The notes below the pieces were generated by a model. That model was given only the letters and a program-made list of their open reading frames with translations. It had not been told where the DNA came from and did no database searches. A program made the translations under genes and the position numbers. This document shows positions 32,824-41,367 of a stretch of 64,000 nucleotides of DNA, piece after piece; position 1 is the first letter of the stretch; each line of letters begins with the position of its first letter. This stretch comes from DATFQE01 sp963738205 (GTDB lineage Bacteria > Actinomycetota > Thermoleophilia > Gaiellales > Gaiellaceae). The stretch lies in NCBI GenBank assembly GCA_963738205.1, contig CAVTVQ010000006.1, positions 930,001 to 994,000 on the forward strand, written 5' to 3'.

Positions 32824-33208
32824 CGGCGGGTGCGGCCGTCACCTCTGCCGTGGATGCATCACTCCGAGCGTCCACCGTGACGCCGCAAGGGGCACAGCTC
32901 CATCGAACGCCCACGGACCACAGCCTGCACCATGAACAAGAAGAAGCGAGGCTAGCTCGGGGGTCATCCCCGCACGCTGGCCCAAGTGACCGCCCACTCT
33001 TCGGATCGCGTCGCCGCTCTCGCCGTGGTGCACTCCGGAACGCTGCCGACGCTCTGCCTTGCCACCCTCGGCGTCAAGGAATGGGGCACATCAGTGCCGC
33101 GACCTCGGCCGAGGGTCCGTGTTCCGGGCTGCACCTGTCGGGGCGACATGCTTGACGGCGGTTACGATCGATGATTGGCACCGACGCGCGCTATTTGGAG
33201 GTGATCGG
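32824..33208. other. Intergenic stretch without recognisable gene
   Basis: Before the IS insertion this 385-base stretch directly followed the stop of the dehydrogenase gene. Short open frames on both strands show no family motif or ribosome binding site. The last 30 bases carry the GGAGGTGATC ribosome binding site of the cupin gene. I see no tRNA, hairpin or repeat in it. Confidence 0.5.
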
Positions 33209-33847
33209 ATGAACGACAAGCCGAACTGGCGAGTCGCGCACATCGACGACATCGAGCGGCGCGGCAGAGATATTCCGGTGCGCGAGCGCCTCGGGATCCA
33301 CGCGTTCGGAATCAACGCCTACACGCCCGGCGAGGACGGCACGCTGATCAATGAGCACGACGAGGCCGGGTCGGGCCAGGAGGAGCTGTACCTCGTGCTC
33401 GACGGGAAGGCGACCTTCGAGGTCGACGGCGAGACGGTCGACGCGCCGCCAGGAACGCTCGTGTTCGTCGGGCCGCAGTCGCGGCGGAAGGCGACCGGGG
33501 ACGGAACCGTGCTCGCTGTCGGCGCCACACCCGGCGAGGCGTACCAGGGGATCGACTGGGGTGAGGCGTGGCCGTTCCACAGCAAGTCCATGACGGCCTA
33601 CGGCGAACAGCGGTACGCCGACGCGCTCGAAGCGGTCCGCGCTGCTCTCGAGCGCATGCCGGACCACGCGGGCTTGAATTACAACTACGCGTGCTTCGCA
33701 ACGCTCGCGGGCGACACCGGCGACGACACGTTCGCCCACCTCCGGCGGTCCGTCGAGCTGTTCCCGCGGTTCCGCGAGGACGCACGCAAAGACGACGACT
33801 TCGCCGCCGTACGCGACGACCCGCGGTTCGAGCAGGCCCTTCGCTGA
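33209..33847 (+). CDS. Cupin protein with TPR-like C-terminal region
   Basis: A 212-residue protein. Residues about 35-110 form a cupin (DEAGSGQEELYLVLDGKATF and PPGTLVFVGPQSRRKATG). The C-terminal 80 residues are a helical, TPR-like segment containing 'YADALEAVRAALERMPDHAG' and ending 'DDPRFEQAL', a pattern common in actinobacterial tetratricopeptide proteins. ATG 33209 follows a strong TTGGAGGTGATC site; the longer upstream frame lacks one and has no cupin-like residues. Function unknown. Confidence 0.82.
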   Translation: MNDKPNWRVAHIDDIERRGRDIPVRERLGIHAFGINAYTPGEDGTLINEHDEAGSGQEELYLVLDGKATFEVDGETVDAPPGTLVFVGPQSRRKATGDGTVLAVGATPGEAYQGIDWGEAWPFHSKSMTAYGEQRYADALEAVRAALERMPDHAGLNYNYACFATLAGDTGDDTFAHLRRSVELFPRFREDARKDDDFAAVRDDPRFEQALR

Positions 33848-34055
33848 GCGCGCAGGACCGGTGGCGACTCGGGCCACGAACCTGCGCGGGCGGCTTACGA
33901 AGCAGCCGGGTTCACGCCCCTGCCTATCGCCCGGTACTTCCGGCTACTGGACTAAGGGTCGAGTCTTCACTAGGAAACCGGGGACACGGACGTAAGCCAC
34001 CGGGCTGAAGCCCGCGGCCATCGTCCTTCTCTGTGACGATCGGAGGTCACTGCAT

Positions 34056-35084
34056 ATGCGCGCAACCGTGATGTACGGAGCCGGCGATGTCCGTGTCGAG
34101 GATGTTGCGGACGCCCGGTTGATCGACCCCACCGATGCGCTCGTGCGGGTCACGCGCGCCGCGATCTGCGGCAGCGATCTGTGGCCGTACAAGTCGATGC
34201 CGCACGCCGAAGCCGGCCGGCGGATGGGGCATGAGTTCATCGGGGTCGTAGAGGCGGTCGGCTCCGACGTCGAGACCGTCAAGGTCGGCGACGTGGTCGT
34301 CTCCCCATTTCTCTGGTCGGACGGCTCCTGCGTCTTTTGCCGCGAAGGGCTGCAGAGTTCGTGTCTGCATGGCGGGAGGTACGGCTCGGGCGACGTCGAC
34401 GGCGGCCAGGGCGAAGCGGTGCGTGTTCCGCAGGCGGAGGGGACGCTCGTGGTCCTGCCGGTCGGTACGGACGACGCGCTCATGCCTTCGTTGCTCACCC
34501 TCAGCGACGTGATGGGAACCGGCCACCACGCGGCGCTCACGGCGAAGGTTGGTCCGGGCACGACGGTCGCTGTGGTGGGCGACGGCGCCGTCGGGCTCTG
34601 CGGTGTGATCGCGTCGAAGCGTCTCGGCGCCGAGCGCATCCTCCTGCTCGGTAGCAACCCCGAGCGGACCGCGCTGGGCCAGGAGTTCGGCGCCACCGAC
34701 GTCGTGCGCGAGCGCGGCGAGGAAGCAGTCGAGCGCGTCCGCGAGCTGACGCAGCACGGCGTCCACTCGGTGCTCGAATGTGTCGGCCTCGAGCAGGCCG
34801 TCGAGACCGCGCTCGCGATCGCCCGTCCCGGCGGCGCGATCGGTCGGGTCGGCGTCCCCGAACGCGACACCGCACCCGCCGGCGTTGCGTTCTGGAAGAA
34901 CGCGTCAATCGCCGGCGGCCCTGCACCCGTCCGCGCCTATATCGAGGCGCTGCTGCCCGACGTCCTCGAAGGTCGGATCGAGCCGGGACGTGTCCTCGAC
35001 CGCACCGGATCGATCGAAGACGTTCCGGACGGCTACCGGGCGATGAACGACCGCGAAGTCCTGAAGTTCCAGATCAAACCGTAG
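34056..35084 (+). CDS. Zinc-dependent alcohol dehydrogenase
   Basis: A 342-residue MDR enzyme with a complete zinc site set: catalytic Cys38 (AICGSDLWPY) and His/Glu (GRRMGHEFIGVV), and the structural-zinc Cys cluster (SCVFCREGLQSSC). The NAD fold starts at 'VAVVGDGAVGLCGVIASKRLG'. It is closest to the threonine/sorbitol-dehydrogenase-like group, which oxidises secondary alcohols. A GGAGG site precedes the ATG. It converges with the epoxide hydrolase gene; a diol formed by that enzyme could be a substrate, which is inference. Confidence 0.88.
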   Translation: MRATVMYGAGDVRVEDVADARLIDPTDALVRVTRAAICGSDLWPYKSMPHAEAGRRMGHEFIGVVEAVGSDVETVKVGDVVVSPFLWSDGSCVFCREGLQSSCLHGGRYGSGDVDGGQGEAVRVPQAEGTLVVLPVGTDDALMPSLLTLSDVMGTGHHAALTAKVGPGTTVAVVGDGAVGLCGVIASKRLGAERILLLGSNPERTALGQEFGATDVVRERGEEAVERVRELTQHGVHSVLECVGLEQAVETALAIARPGGAIGRVGVPERDTAPAGVAFWKNASIAGGPAPVRAYIEALLPDVLEGRIEPGRVLDRTGSIEDVPDGYRAMNDREVLKFQIKP

Positions 35085-35173
35085 GAGCGAGTACGTGACC
35101 GGTTCGCGGGCGACGACCGCTGGCCCAGGCGAACGGTTTCGGTGTAAGGCGCCTGCATGCAGCAGTCGGCCGC

Positions 35174-35204
35174 GAGCGGCGCGCACCGTTCGCGCGCGCC
35201 GCTC
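35174..35204 (-). terminator. Stem-loop after the first epoxide hydrolase gene
   Basis: Perfect 11-bp stem (GAGCGGCGCGC and its complement) with a nine-base loop, ten bases after the stop of the gene at 35215. A near-copy of the same stem (39084-39110) follows the paralogous gene. Confidence 0.6.
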
Positions 35205-35214
35205 GCGCGCCAAT

Positions 35215-36420
35215 TCAACGCAGTGAGCTAAATGCCGCTCGCATCTCTTCGCTGAAGATCTGCGGCTCTTCCCAGGCGGCGAAGTGCCCGCCCTTGTCGG
35301 CTTGGTTGTAGTAGATGAGGTTGTGGTAGGCCTGCTTCACCCAGTGGCGCGGGGCCTGGAAGATCTCGCCGGGGAACACGGTGAAGCCGACCGGGAGCTT
35401 GACGTGAGGAGGTGGGTTCTTGAACGCGGCAGTTGCGCTTCGTCCGGTCTCCCAGTACAGCCGCGAGGTCGAGGCCCCCGTGCCGGTCAACCAGTACAGC
35501 GTGATGTTGTCGAGGACGTGGTCCGGCGTCAGGTTGCCCGAGGGCTGCCCGTCGAGAAAGGCGTGGGAGATCTTCTCGTAGCTGTCCGCGTCGTGGTCCA
35601 GCATCCACGCCGCCAGACCGAGCGGTGAATCCAGCAGGGAGTAGCCGATCGTCTGCGGGTGTTCGCCCATCTCGGCGATGTACCCGCGCATCAGGATCGC
35701 GCTGAACTTCCCGAACTGCGCACGCTCCTCCTCGGAAAACGCAATCCTGAGGTTGAGGGCGGCCATCAAGAGCTCTCGCGGGGCCGCGTCCAGGAAGTTG
35801 AAGTGAACGCCGAGCAGCCCGTCAGGTGCCTGGCGGCCCATCGCATCGGTGACGCCGGCACCCTGATCGCCGCCCTGGGCGACGTAGCGGGTGTAGCCGA
35901 GGCGGTCCATCAACTCCGCCCAGGCCTGCGCGATGCGGCCGGCGTCCCAGCCGGCCTCCGTGGGCGCCTCCGAGAAGCCGTAGCCGGGCAGGGAGGGCAG
36001 CACGAGGTCGAAGGCGTCCTCGCCGTTGCCGCCGTGCGCGGTCGGATCCGTGAGTGGGCCGATCACCTCGAGCAGCTCGATCACCGAGCCCGGCCAGCCG
36101 TGCGTGATGATGAGCGGCAAGGCATTCTCGTGCTCCGACTTCACGTGGATGAAGTGGATGTCGAGCCCGTCGATCTCGGTCGTGAACTGGGGCAAGGCGT
36201 TGAGCTTCGCCTCGACGTTGCGCCAGTCGTATTCGGTCTCCCAGTAGCGGGCGAGCTCCTGCAACATCTTCGACTGCACGCCCTGAGACGAATCTTCGAC
36301 GAGTTCCGTGCTCGGCCAGCGCGCGGCGGCGATGCGCCGGCGCAGGTCCTCGAGCGCCTCGTCCGGAATGTCGACCTGGAAGGGGCGGATCTCGGTGGCG
36401 GTCTGGACGGTAGTGCTCAT
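35215..36420 (-). CDS. Epoxide hydrolase (juvenile-hormone/microsomal type)
   Basis: A 401-residue enzyme with the EHN N-terminal domain (IRPFQVDIPDEALEDLRRRI) and an alpha/beta hydrolase core: oxyanion motif 'ITHGWPGSVIELLE', nucleophile Asp in 'VAQGGDQGAG', and catalytic His in 'KGGHFAAWEEP'. It opens epoxides to diols by a covalent ester intermediate. The ATG at 36420 has AAGGAGG nine bases upstream. A close paralogue lies at 39122-40318, with matching upstream motif and terminator. Confidence 0.9.
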   Translation of the reverse strand: MSTTVQTATEIRPFQVDIPDEALEDLRRRIAAARWPSTELVEDSSQGVQSKMLQELARYWETEYDWRNVEAKLNALPQFTTEIDGLDIHFIHVKSEHENALPLIITHGWPGSVIELLEVIGPLTDPTAHGGNGEDAFDLVLPSLPGYGFSEAPTEAGWDAGRIAQAWAELMDRLGYTRYVAQGGDQGAGVTDAMGRQAPDGLLGVHFNFLDAAPRELLMAALNLRIAFSEEERAQFGKFSAILMRGYIAEMGEHPQTIGYSLLDSPLGLAAWMLDHDADSYEKISHAFLDGQPSGNLTPDHVLDNITLYWLTGTGASTSRLYWETGRSATAAFKNPPPHVKLPVGFTVFPGEIFQAPRHWVKQAYHNLIYYNQADKGGHFAAWEEPQIFSEEMRAAFSSLR

Positions 36421-36505
36421 CACGACCTCCTTGGTTGGTAGGTGCGGTTTTCGGATGACCTCCTCTCCAGTGGGAAACACGGGCACCCTACGCCGACCGT
36501 CGGAG

Positions 36506-36524
36506 GCAAGCAACCGGTGTCACC
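36506..36524 (-). promoter_or_regulatory. Motif shared by both epoxide hydrolase promoters (copy 1)
   Basis: On the minus strand GGTGACACCGGTTGCTTG lies about 90-105 bases before the start of the epoxide hydrolase gene. The same motif with one change is found before the paralogous gene (40415-40431). It includes the small inverted repeat GGTG-T-CACC. Most likely an activator site or a promoter element. Confidence 0.5.
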
Positions 36525-36611
36525 AGAGCGAAAACTTGCAGTCGTCGGGAAGCCGTTTAACGTCCGTACCGACCCGCTATTGCGTGCGGCGAGGCGGCGC
36601 CACCCGGGATC

Positions 36612-37391
36612 GTGGATGCTGACGTCGTGCAACGGCTCGCGGGACGTGTTGCGCTCGTGACGGGTGTGAGCCGGCGCGCCGGCATCGGGTTCGCGATCGC
36701 GCGGCGACTGGTCGCCGATGGCGCCGACGTCTTCGCTCAGGGTTGGACCGAGCACGATGCGGCACAGCCTTGGGGGGCCGACCCGGAAACAGCCGAGGCG
36801 TTAGGCGCGCTGGGTGACCGAGTGCGGTACGCAGAAGCTGACTTCGCGGATCCCGACGCGCCGCGCGCGGTCGTCGCGGCGGCCCGTGAGGCGTTCGGGC
36901 ACGTCGATCTGCTCATCGTCAATCACTCCCGCAGCGGCCACGGGCGGCTCGCGGACGTCACAGCCGCGGAGCTGGATGCGTTCTTGCACGAGAATGTGCG
37001 GGCGACGATCCTGCTGGTCAAGGAGTTCGCAGCACAGCACGACGGCCGTCGCGGCGGCCGCGTAATTCTGATGACGTCGGGCCAACACCTTGCGCCGATG
37101 ACGCGGGAGGTCGCGTACGCGGTCTCCAAGGGGGCCCTACAGCAGGCGACGAAAACGCTTGCAGACGAAATGATCGACCGCGGCATCACTGTCAACACCG
37201 TCAACCCGGGCCCGACCGACACCGGGTGGGACATCTCCGATCGCGACCCGCGCCCTGCCATGCCGCTTGGCCGCTGGGGCGAACCGGACGACGCGGCACG
37301 GCTCATCGCCTGGCTCTGCAGTGACGACGCCAGCTGGATCACTGGGCAGGTGATCGACTCTGAGGGCGGCTTCCGCCGTGAGCAGGCATGA
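36612..37391 (+). CDS. Short-chain dehydrogenase/reductase
   Basis: A 259-residue SDR. The cofactor motif is 'VALVTGVSRRAGIGFAIARR', the Ser position is in 'VILMTSGQHLAPM', and the catalytic Tyr-Lys pair is in 'VAYAVSKGAL'. The C-terminus has 'WITGQVIDSEGGF'. A GTG start (36612, or 15 bases later) is used. It is divergent from the epoxide hydrolase gene. Ketone/alcohol conversion of an unknown substrate, using NAD(P). Confidence 0.85.
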   Translation: MDADVVQRLAGRVALVTGVSRRAGIGFAIARRLVADGADVFAQGWTEHDAAQPWGADPETAEALGALGDRVRYAEADFADPDAPRAVVAAAREAFGHVDLLIVNHSRSGHGRLADVTAAELDAFLHENVRATILLVKEFAAQHDGRRGGRVILMTSGQHLAPMTREVAYAVSKGALQQATKTLADEMIDRGITVNTVNPGPTDTGWDISDRDPRPAMPLGRWGEPDDAARLIAWLCSDDASWITGQVIDSEGGFRREQA

Positions 37392-37527
37392 TCCTGCCGT
37401 GGATCCGGCGGCGAGGTAGCGGTTTGGCGCGGCGAGCAGCCGCGCGTTTCCGGCGCAGTGTTGCCGAGGCCCGTACTGCGGGCTCGGGCGGCTGCGCGCC
37501 CACCGCTACGACTCGGAGGTAGCACGA

Positions 37528-37992
37528 ATGAATCGTCAGAACCTCTTCTCCGACGCATGGGACGGAGAGAACGAAGAAGACAGGACTCGGCATCGAATCT
37601 TCTGGCGGCCGGACGACGCCAGGATGGGAGCAACGCTGTACGAACTGGCCCCCGACGCGCCCGAGATGCGGATACACATGCACTTCGGAGCCGAAGAGAT
37701 GTTCTTCGTCCTGAGCGGTCGTCCCCGCTTCCGGAACCAACACGGCGAAGAGGAGTTGGCTCCGGGCGACTTCGTCTTCTGCCCCGAGGGACGTGCCGGA
37801 CTACACACGTTCAGCAACCCCAGCGAAGAACCCGCTCAGATCCTCGCGATCAGTGCCGGCAGCTTCCCGGACGTCGTCGCCTACCCCGAACACGGATACG
37901 CATGGGTGGCGACCCGCGATCCTGATCCCGAGCTCCTCGCGAGAGGCGGCGACCCCGGCATCATCGCCCGCTTCGAGATCCCGATCGAGTAA
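37528..37992 (+). CDS. Cupin-domain protein
   Basis: A 154-residue single cupin: first box 'HMHFGAEEMFFVLSGRPRF', second 'LAPGDFVFCPEGRAGLHTFS', giving His, Glu and His metal ligands. An N-terminal aromatic and acidic segment precedes the fold. No ligand can be inferred. A GGAGG site lies before the ATG, and a strong terminator follows 30 bases downstream. Confidence 0.82.
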   Translation: MNRQNLFSDAWDGENEEDRTRHRIFWRPDDARMGATLYELAPDAPEMRIHMHFGAEEMFFVLSGRPRFRNQHGEEELAPGDFVFCPEGRAGLHTFSNPSEEPAQILAISAGSFPDVVAYPEHGYAWVATRDPDPELLARGGDPGIIARFEIPIE

Positions 37993-38021
37993 TCGCTCGG
38001 CCCATCGACCATCACCAGAGC

Positions 38022-38049
38022 CGAAGAGGCCGCGCGAGCGGCCTCTTCG
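38022..38049 (+). terminator. Stem-loop terminator after the cupin gene
   Basis: CGAAGAGGCCGC pairs perfectly with its complement across a GCGA loop. It sits 30 bases after the cupin stop and before the next gene. Confidence 0.7.
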
Positions 38050-38146
38050 CTAACACGGCTCAGAGTGCATTCCGGAACGCTCGCGCAGCCGAAGGCAGGC
38101 GAAGGCGTTGTTCCCGCATGTGCCCAGATCCTTCTAGAGTGCGGTC

Positions 38147-38542
38147 GTGCTGAGGGGTCGCTGCGCGTGCAATGTCGTTGCGTTCGAGGTCTCGGACGAG
38201 TTCGTCGTCGCGTACAACTGCCACTGCTCGAACTGCCGTGCGGCGACAGGCTCGGCATTCTTGCCGTGGGGCGAGATCGAGCCGGAGAAGCTGAGGGTGA
38301 CCAAGGGTGCGGACTCGTTGATGGTGATTGGCGATGCCGACGGCCACCACGCGAGGCGCTGCGGGAATTGCTTCTCGCTGCTGTGTTGGACGGGCTACGA
38401 AGGCAAGATCCGTGTGCCGTACGGGTCACTGATCGACGAGCCGGCGCTCAAGCCGATGGCGCACATGTTCGTGGGCTCGAAAGCTCCTTGGTATGAGATC
38501 CTCGACGACCTCCCTCAACACGACGAGTACCCGTGGTCTTGA
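38147..38542 (+). CDS. GFA/CENP-V family zinc protein
   Basis: A 131-residue GFA-fold protein. Zinc cysteines: 'GRCACNVV', 'YNCHCSNCRAATGSAF' and 'RRCGNCFSLL'. It is shorter than the homologue at 27310-27792 and not closely related to it. A GTG start is used. Function not established for the family. Confidence 0.8.
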   Translation: MLRGRCACNVVAFEVSDEFVVAYNCHCSNCRAATGSAFLPWGEIEPEKLRVTKGADSLMVIGDADGHHARRCGNCFSLLCWTGYEGKIRVPYGSLIDEPALKPMAHMFVGSKAPWYEILDDLPQHDEYPWS

Positions 38543-38566
38543 TCGGCAGCTTGGCAAGCAGCTCGC

Positions 38567-38956
38567 TCAGCCGCGGCGCTCGACCCGCCGCTGGCGGATG
38601 ATGCGCCCGCCGATCATGTCGGCGAGTGTGGTTGCGATCCAGATGATGACGGTCGTGGCCAAGTAGGTGCCCACGCCGTGGATCTTGAGCCCGGAGACAA
38701 CAATGTTGACGATGATCAGCGACACGATCGTCGAGGCGAGCGCAAGCAGCCCCGCCGTCGTGACCGACGGCTGACGGATCAAGACCCGCAGGGCGACGAA
38801 GTTCACCACGAGGTTCACGACCCAGAAGAGCAGGGTGGAAACGACGATCGCCTGTGTTGTGGCCGAGAACCCGCTCAGCACGGCCACCGAGACGATGATC
38901 CCGATCAGGATGCCCACGAGCGAGGCGACGAAGCGGATCCCCAAGCGCGCCAGCAC
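38567..38956 (-). CDS. Four-helix membrane protein (phage-holin-IV-like)
   Basis: A 129-residue protein with four predicted membrane helices (about residues 8-27, 35-58, 66-88 and 97-112) and a basic C-terminal tail RRVERRG. Its size and layout resemble the 'phage holin family IV' group widely found in bacterial chromosomes, where no lytic role is shown. It overlaps no neighbour and has no obvious partner. Confidence 0.6.
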   Translation of the reverse strand: MLARLGIRFVASLVGILIGIIVSVAVLSGFSATTQAIVVSTLLFWVVNLVVNFVALRVLIRQPSVTTAGLLALASTIVSLIIVNIVVSGLKIHGVGTYLATTVIIWIATTLADMIGGRIIRQRRVERRG

Positions 38957-39083
38957 GCGGCGATCCTAGGTCACGCGGCAGGTCGCGGTGAAATCGGCGA
39001 GCACCGAGGCCCAGAAGAACCCGGCCCAAGCATCAGCCCATCAGAACAACCCGAACACTCACGATCCTCAGCAACGGCCGCGA

Positions 39084-39110
39084 GCGGCGCGCACGGTCCG
39101 TGCGCGCCGC
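39084..39110 (-). terminator. Stem-loop after the second epoxide hydrolase gene
   Basis: GCGGCGCGCACGG and its complement form a stem of at least 11 pairs, 11 bases after the gene at 39122. Sequence around it is nearly the same as around the stem at 35174-35204, pointing to a duplicated 3' end. Confidence 0.6.
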
Positions 39111-39121
39111 CCAGACTTCGA

Positions 39122-40318
39122 TCAGCGCAGTGAGCTGAACGCGGCCCGCATCTCGGTTGCGAAGAGCTCCGGCTCCTCCCAGGCTGCGAAGTGCCCGCCC
39201 CTGTCGACCTCGTTGAAGTACATGACGTTGGGGTAGGAGTTCTCGACCCAGCTGCGCGGGGTCCGCCAGATCTCGCCGGGGAAGGTGGTAAAGCCGACCG
39301 GGATCGAGACCTCCGGCGGCGCCTGGCCGGACGCGCGTGCTTGAGCCGCGGCGTGTCCGTCTTCCCAGTACGACCGGGCCGCCGAGGTGCCGGTGCCCGT
39401 CAGCCAGTACAGCGTGATGTTGTCGACGATCGTGTCCCGGGTGAGATTGCCCACGGGCTCGCCGTCGACGAAGGCGCGGGAGATCTTGTAGTAGCTGTCC
39501 GTGTCGTGGTCGAGCAGCCAGGCGGCCAGGGCGACCGGTGAATCCAGCAGTGCGTAGCCGATCGTCTGCGGCCGCGTGGCCATCTCCAGGAAGTAGCCGA
39601 AGCCGCTCTCCCTGAAGGCGGCGATCTGGTCCGTCGCCGCGCGTTCCTGCTCGGACTCCGCCGGCTGCGGGCCGGCCAGGACCGTCACGAGCAAGTTCAT
39701 GTGTATGCCGAGCAGCCCCTCGGGTGCCTGACGGCCCATCGCGTCGGTGACGGCGGCGCCCACGTCGCCGCCCTGGGCGACATAACGGGTGTAGCCGAGG
39801 CGGTGCATCAGCTCCGCCCAGGCCTGCGCAACTCGCCCGACGTTCCAGCCGAGGTCGGCGGGCTCGCCGGAGAAGCCGTAGCCGGGCAGGGACGGCAGCA
39901 CGAGGTCGAACGCGTCCTCGGCGCGCCCACCGTGCGCGGGCGGGTCGGTGAGCGGGCCGACGGTGGCGAGCAGCTCGATCACCGAGCCGGGCCAGCCGTG
40001 CGTCATGATCAGCGGCAACGCGTCCGCGTGCGGCGACTTCACGTGGAGGAAGTGGATCTCCACTCCGTCGATCTCGGTCGTGAACTGCGGCAGCGCATTC
40101 AGCTTCGCCTCGGCCTTGCGCCAGTAGTAGTCGGTCTCCCAGAAGTGCGCGAGCTCTTGCAGCGCCTCCAGCTGCACACCCTGTGACCGATCTGCGACGA
40201 GCTCCTTGCTGGGCCAGCGAGTCGCCGCGATGCGCCGGCGCAAATCGTCGAGCTGCTCCTCTGGAATCTCGACCTGGAAGGGCCGGATCTCGGTGGCGGT
40301 CTCAGCGGTTGTACTCAT
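39122..40318 (-). CDS. Epoxide hydrolase, paralogue of the gene at 35215
   Basis: A 398-residue EHN-type epoxide hydrolase. Core motifs: 'MTHGWPGSVIELLATVG', nucleophile Asp in 'VAQGGDVGAAV', catalytic His in 'RGGHFAAWEEP'. It is highly similar to the first copy along its whole length, except around residues 210-240 (the cap region), which lines the substrate pocket in this fold. The two probably handle different epoxides. ATG at 40318; GGAGT precedes it. Upstream motif and terminator match those of the first copy. Confidence 0.9.
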   Translation of the reverse strand: MSTTAETATEIRPFQVEIPEEQLDDLRRRIAATRWPSKELVADRSQGVQLEALQELAHFWETDYYWRKAEAKLNALPQFTTEIDGVEIHFLHVKSPHADALPLIMTHGWPGSVIELLATVGPLTDPPAHGGRAEDAFDLVLPSLPGYGFSGEPADLGWNVGRVAQAWAELMHRLGYTRYVAQGGDVGAAVTDAMGRQAPEGLLGIHMNLLVTVLAGPQPAESEQERAATDQIAAFRESGFGYFLEMATRPQTIGYALLDSPVALAAWLLDHDTDSYYKISRAFVDGEPVGNLTRDTIVDNITLYWLTGTGTSAARSYWEDGHAAAQARASGQAPPEVSIPVGFTTFPGEIWRTPRSWVENSYPNVMYFNEVDRGGHFAAWEEPELFATEMRAAFSSLR

Positions 40319-40414
40319 TCCTACTCCTTTGTTGCTCCTCTGTTGGTGGCCGGTTCGGTTGACCTCCTCTCCAGTTCCGGGGACCTCGCGAGACTACTCC
40401 TGCCTCTCGGCCCC

Positions 40415-40431
40415 AAGCAACAGGTGTCACC
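40415..40431 (-). promoter_or_regulatory. Motif shared by both epoxide hydrolase promoters (copy 2)
   Basis: Minus-strand GGTGACACCTGTTGCTT, identical at 16 of 17 positions to the element at 36508-36524 and at a similar distance (about 97-113 bases) from the start codon. Between this element and the gene, both copies also share GGAGAGGAGGTCA-like sequence. Confidence 0.5.
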
Positions 40432-40446
40432 GCGCGGAACGCCCGC

Positions 40447-41313
40447 TCAGAGACGACCGTTGGCACGGAGGGTGCGGAGAGCGTCCACCGTGCGCGACCC
40501 GCGCCACTCGCTCGCGGCGACCGGCGACCAAGCCAGCCAGTTGAACGACCAGCCTCCGTCGTCCGCCTGACCTTCGGCGAGGTGGTCGAGGTGCGCCTCG
40601 ATCGTGGCCTCGTCGAAGAGACGACGAGCGATCGAGTCGGGGTTCGGCGCGAAGTCGAGCGGCGTGTGGACCTCGCCCTCGGCCTCGGGGTCGAGCGCAA
40701 CCAGGTCCTGGTCGAACAGCAGCCCTCCGACGCGCTCGAAGGCCTGCTCCGCTCGGCCGCGATCGGGCACGTGCTGGAGGAACTTCAGCATGCCGCGGAA
40801 CCCGTAGGGCCCTGGGTCGTCGAGCTCGTCGATCCGCCGCCAGAGCAGGTCCGTGGCGCCGTCGAGCCAGGGATGCTCGACGTGGCGCGCATGCAGCGTC
40901 CCCGCGATCCGCCCGGTGCTGAGGAGCGATGCCGGCCGCCCCTCCTCCGCCTCCCACCAGGGAGCGTGCGGCCACCCCTCGACCGTCGGCTCCACGAACG
41001 ACGCGCCGCCCTCGGCCGGCGCGTTGGCCGCGAGCCACTCACATGCGCCTGCCACAAGCTCCTCGTCCCACGCGTCGGCCTCGTCGAGCGTGCGCAGAGC
41101 CACCGCGACCGCGGTCGGCTGGCTGCCCGGCGCGCGCCCGTCCGGCTCGAGCGCGTGACCGAATCCCCCGTCGGAGTTGCGGAAGGCGGCGACCGCGTCG
41201 CGGACAGGTTCAGCGTCTCCGTCTGAGAAGAGCCGCTCGAAGCGACGACGGTCGAGAACCCGGGCGTTGCCGGCGAGAAACCGGGCGGCAGCGTCGACGT
41301 CGGGCGTGCTCAT
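40447..41313 (-). CDS. Prenyltransferase/squalene-cyclase-like alpha-toroid protein
   Basis: A 288-residue all-helical protein with repeated QW-like pieces: 'FRNSDGGFGHALEPDGR' near residue 50 and 'GQADDGGWSFNWLAW' near 255. These are the repeat type of the terpenoid-cyclase/prenyltransferase alpha-alpha toroid fold. The catalytic DxDD motif of cyclases is absent and it has less than half the length of squalene-hopene cyclase. Function unknown. The start at ATG 41313 begins 'STPDVDAAARFL'. Confidence 0.7.
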   Translation of the reverse strand: MSTPDVDAAARFLAGNARVLDRRRFERLFSDGDAEPVRDAVAAFRNSDGGFGHALEPDGRAPGSQPTAVAVALRTLDEADAWDEELVAGACEWLAANAPAEGGASFVEPTVEGWPHAPWWEAEEGRPASLLSTGRIAGTLHARHVEHPWLDGATDLLWRRIDELDDPGPYGFRGMLKFLQHVPDRGRAEQAFERVGGLLFDQDLVALDPEAEGEVHTPLDFAPNPDSIARRLFDEATIEAHLDHLAEGQADDGGWSFNWLAWSPVAASEWRGSRTVDALRTLRANGRL

Positions 41314-41367
41314 CGGCGCGCATCCTACGAGGTGGCGCATCGGCGCTCGCCGGGCATCGGCAGACGA

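Noticed and set aside
32850..33155. Possible small gene between the IS element and the cupin gene
   Set aside because: No ribosome binding site, no conserved motif and a biased composition.
35161..35210. GC-rich repeats as a CRISPR-like or REP array
   Set aside because: Only a single hairpin, repeated once at the paralogous gene end; no spacer pattern.
38567..38956. A prophage remnant signalled by the holin-like protein
   Set aside because: No endolysin, structural or integrase gene nearby; the family is common in bacterial chromosomes.
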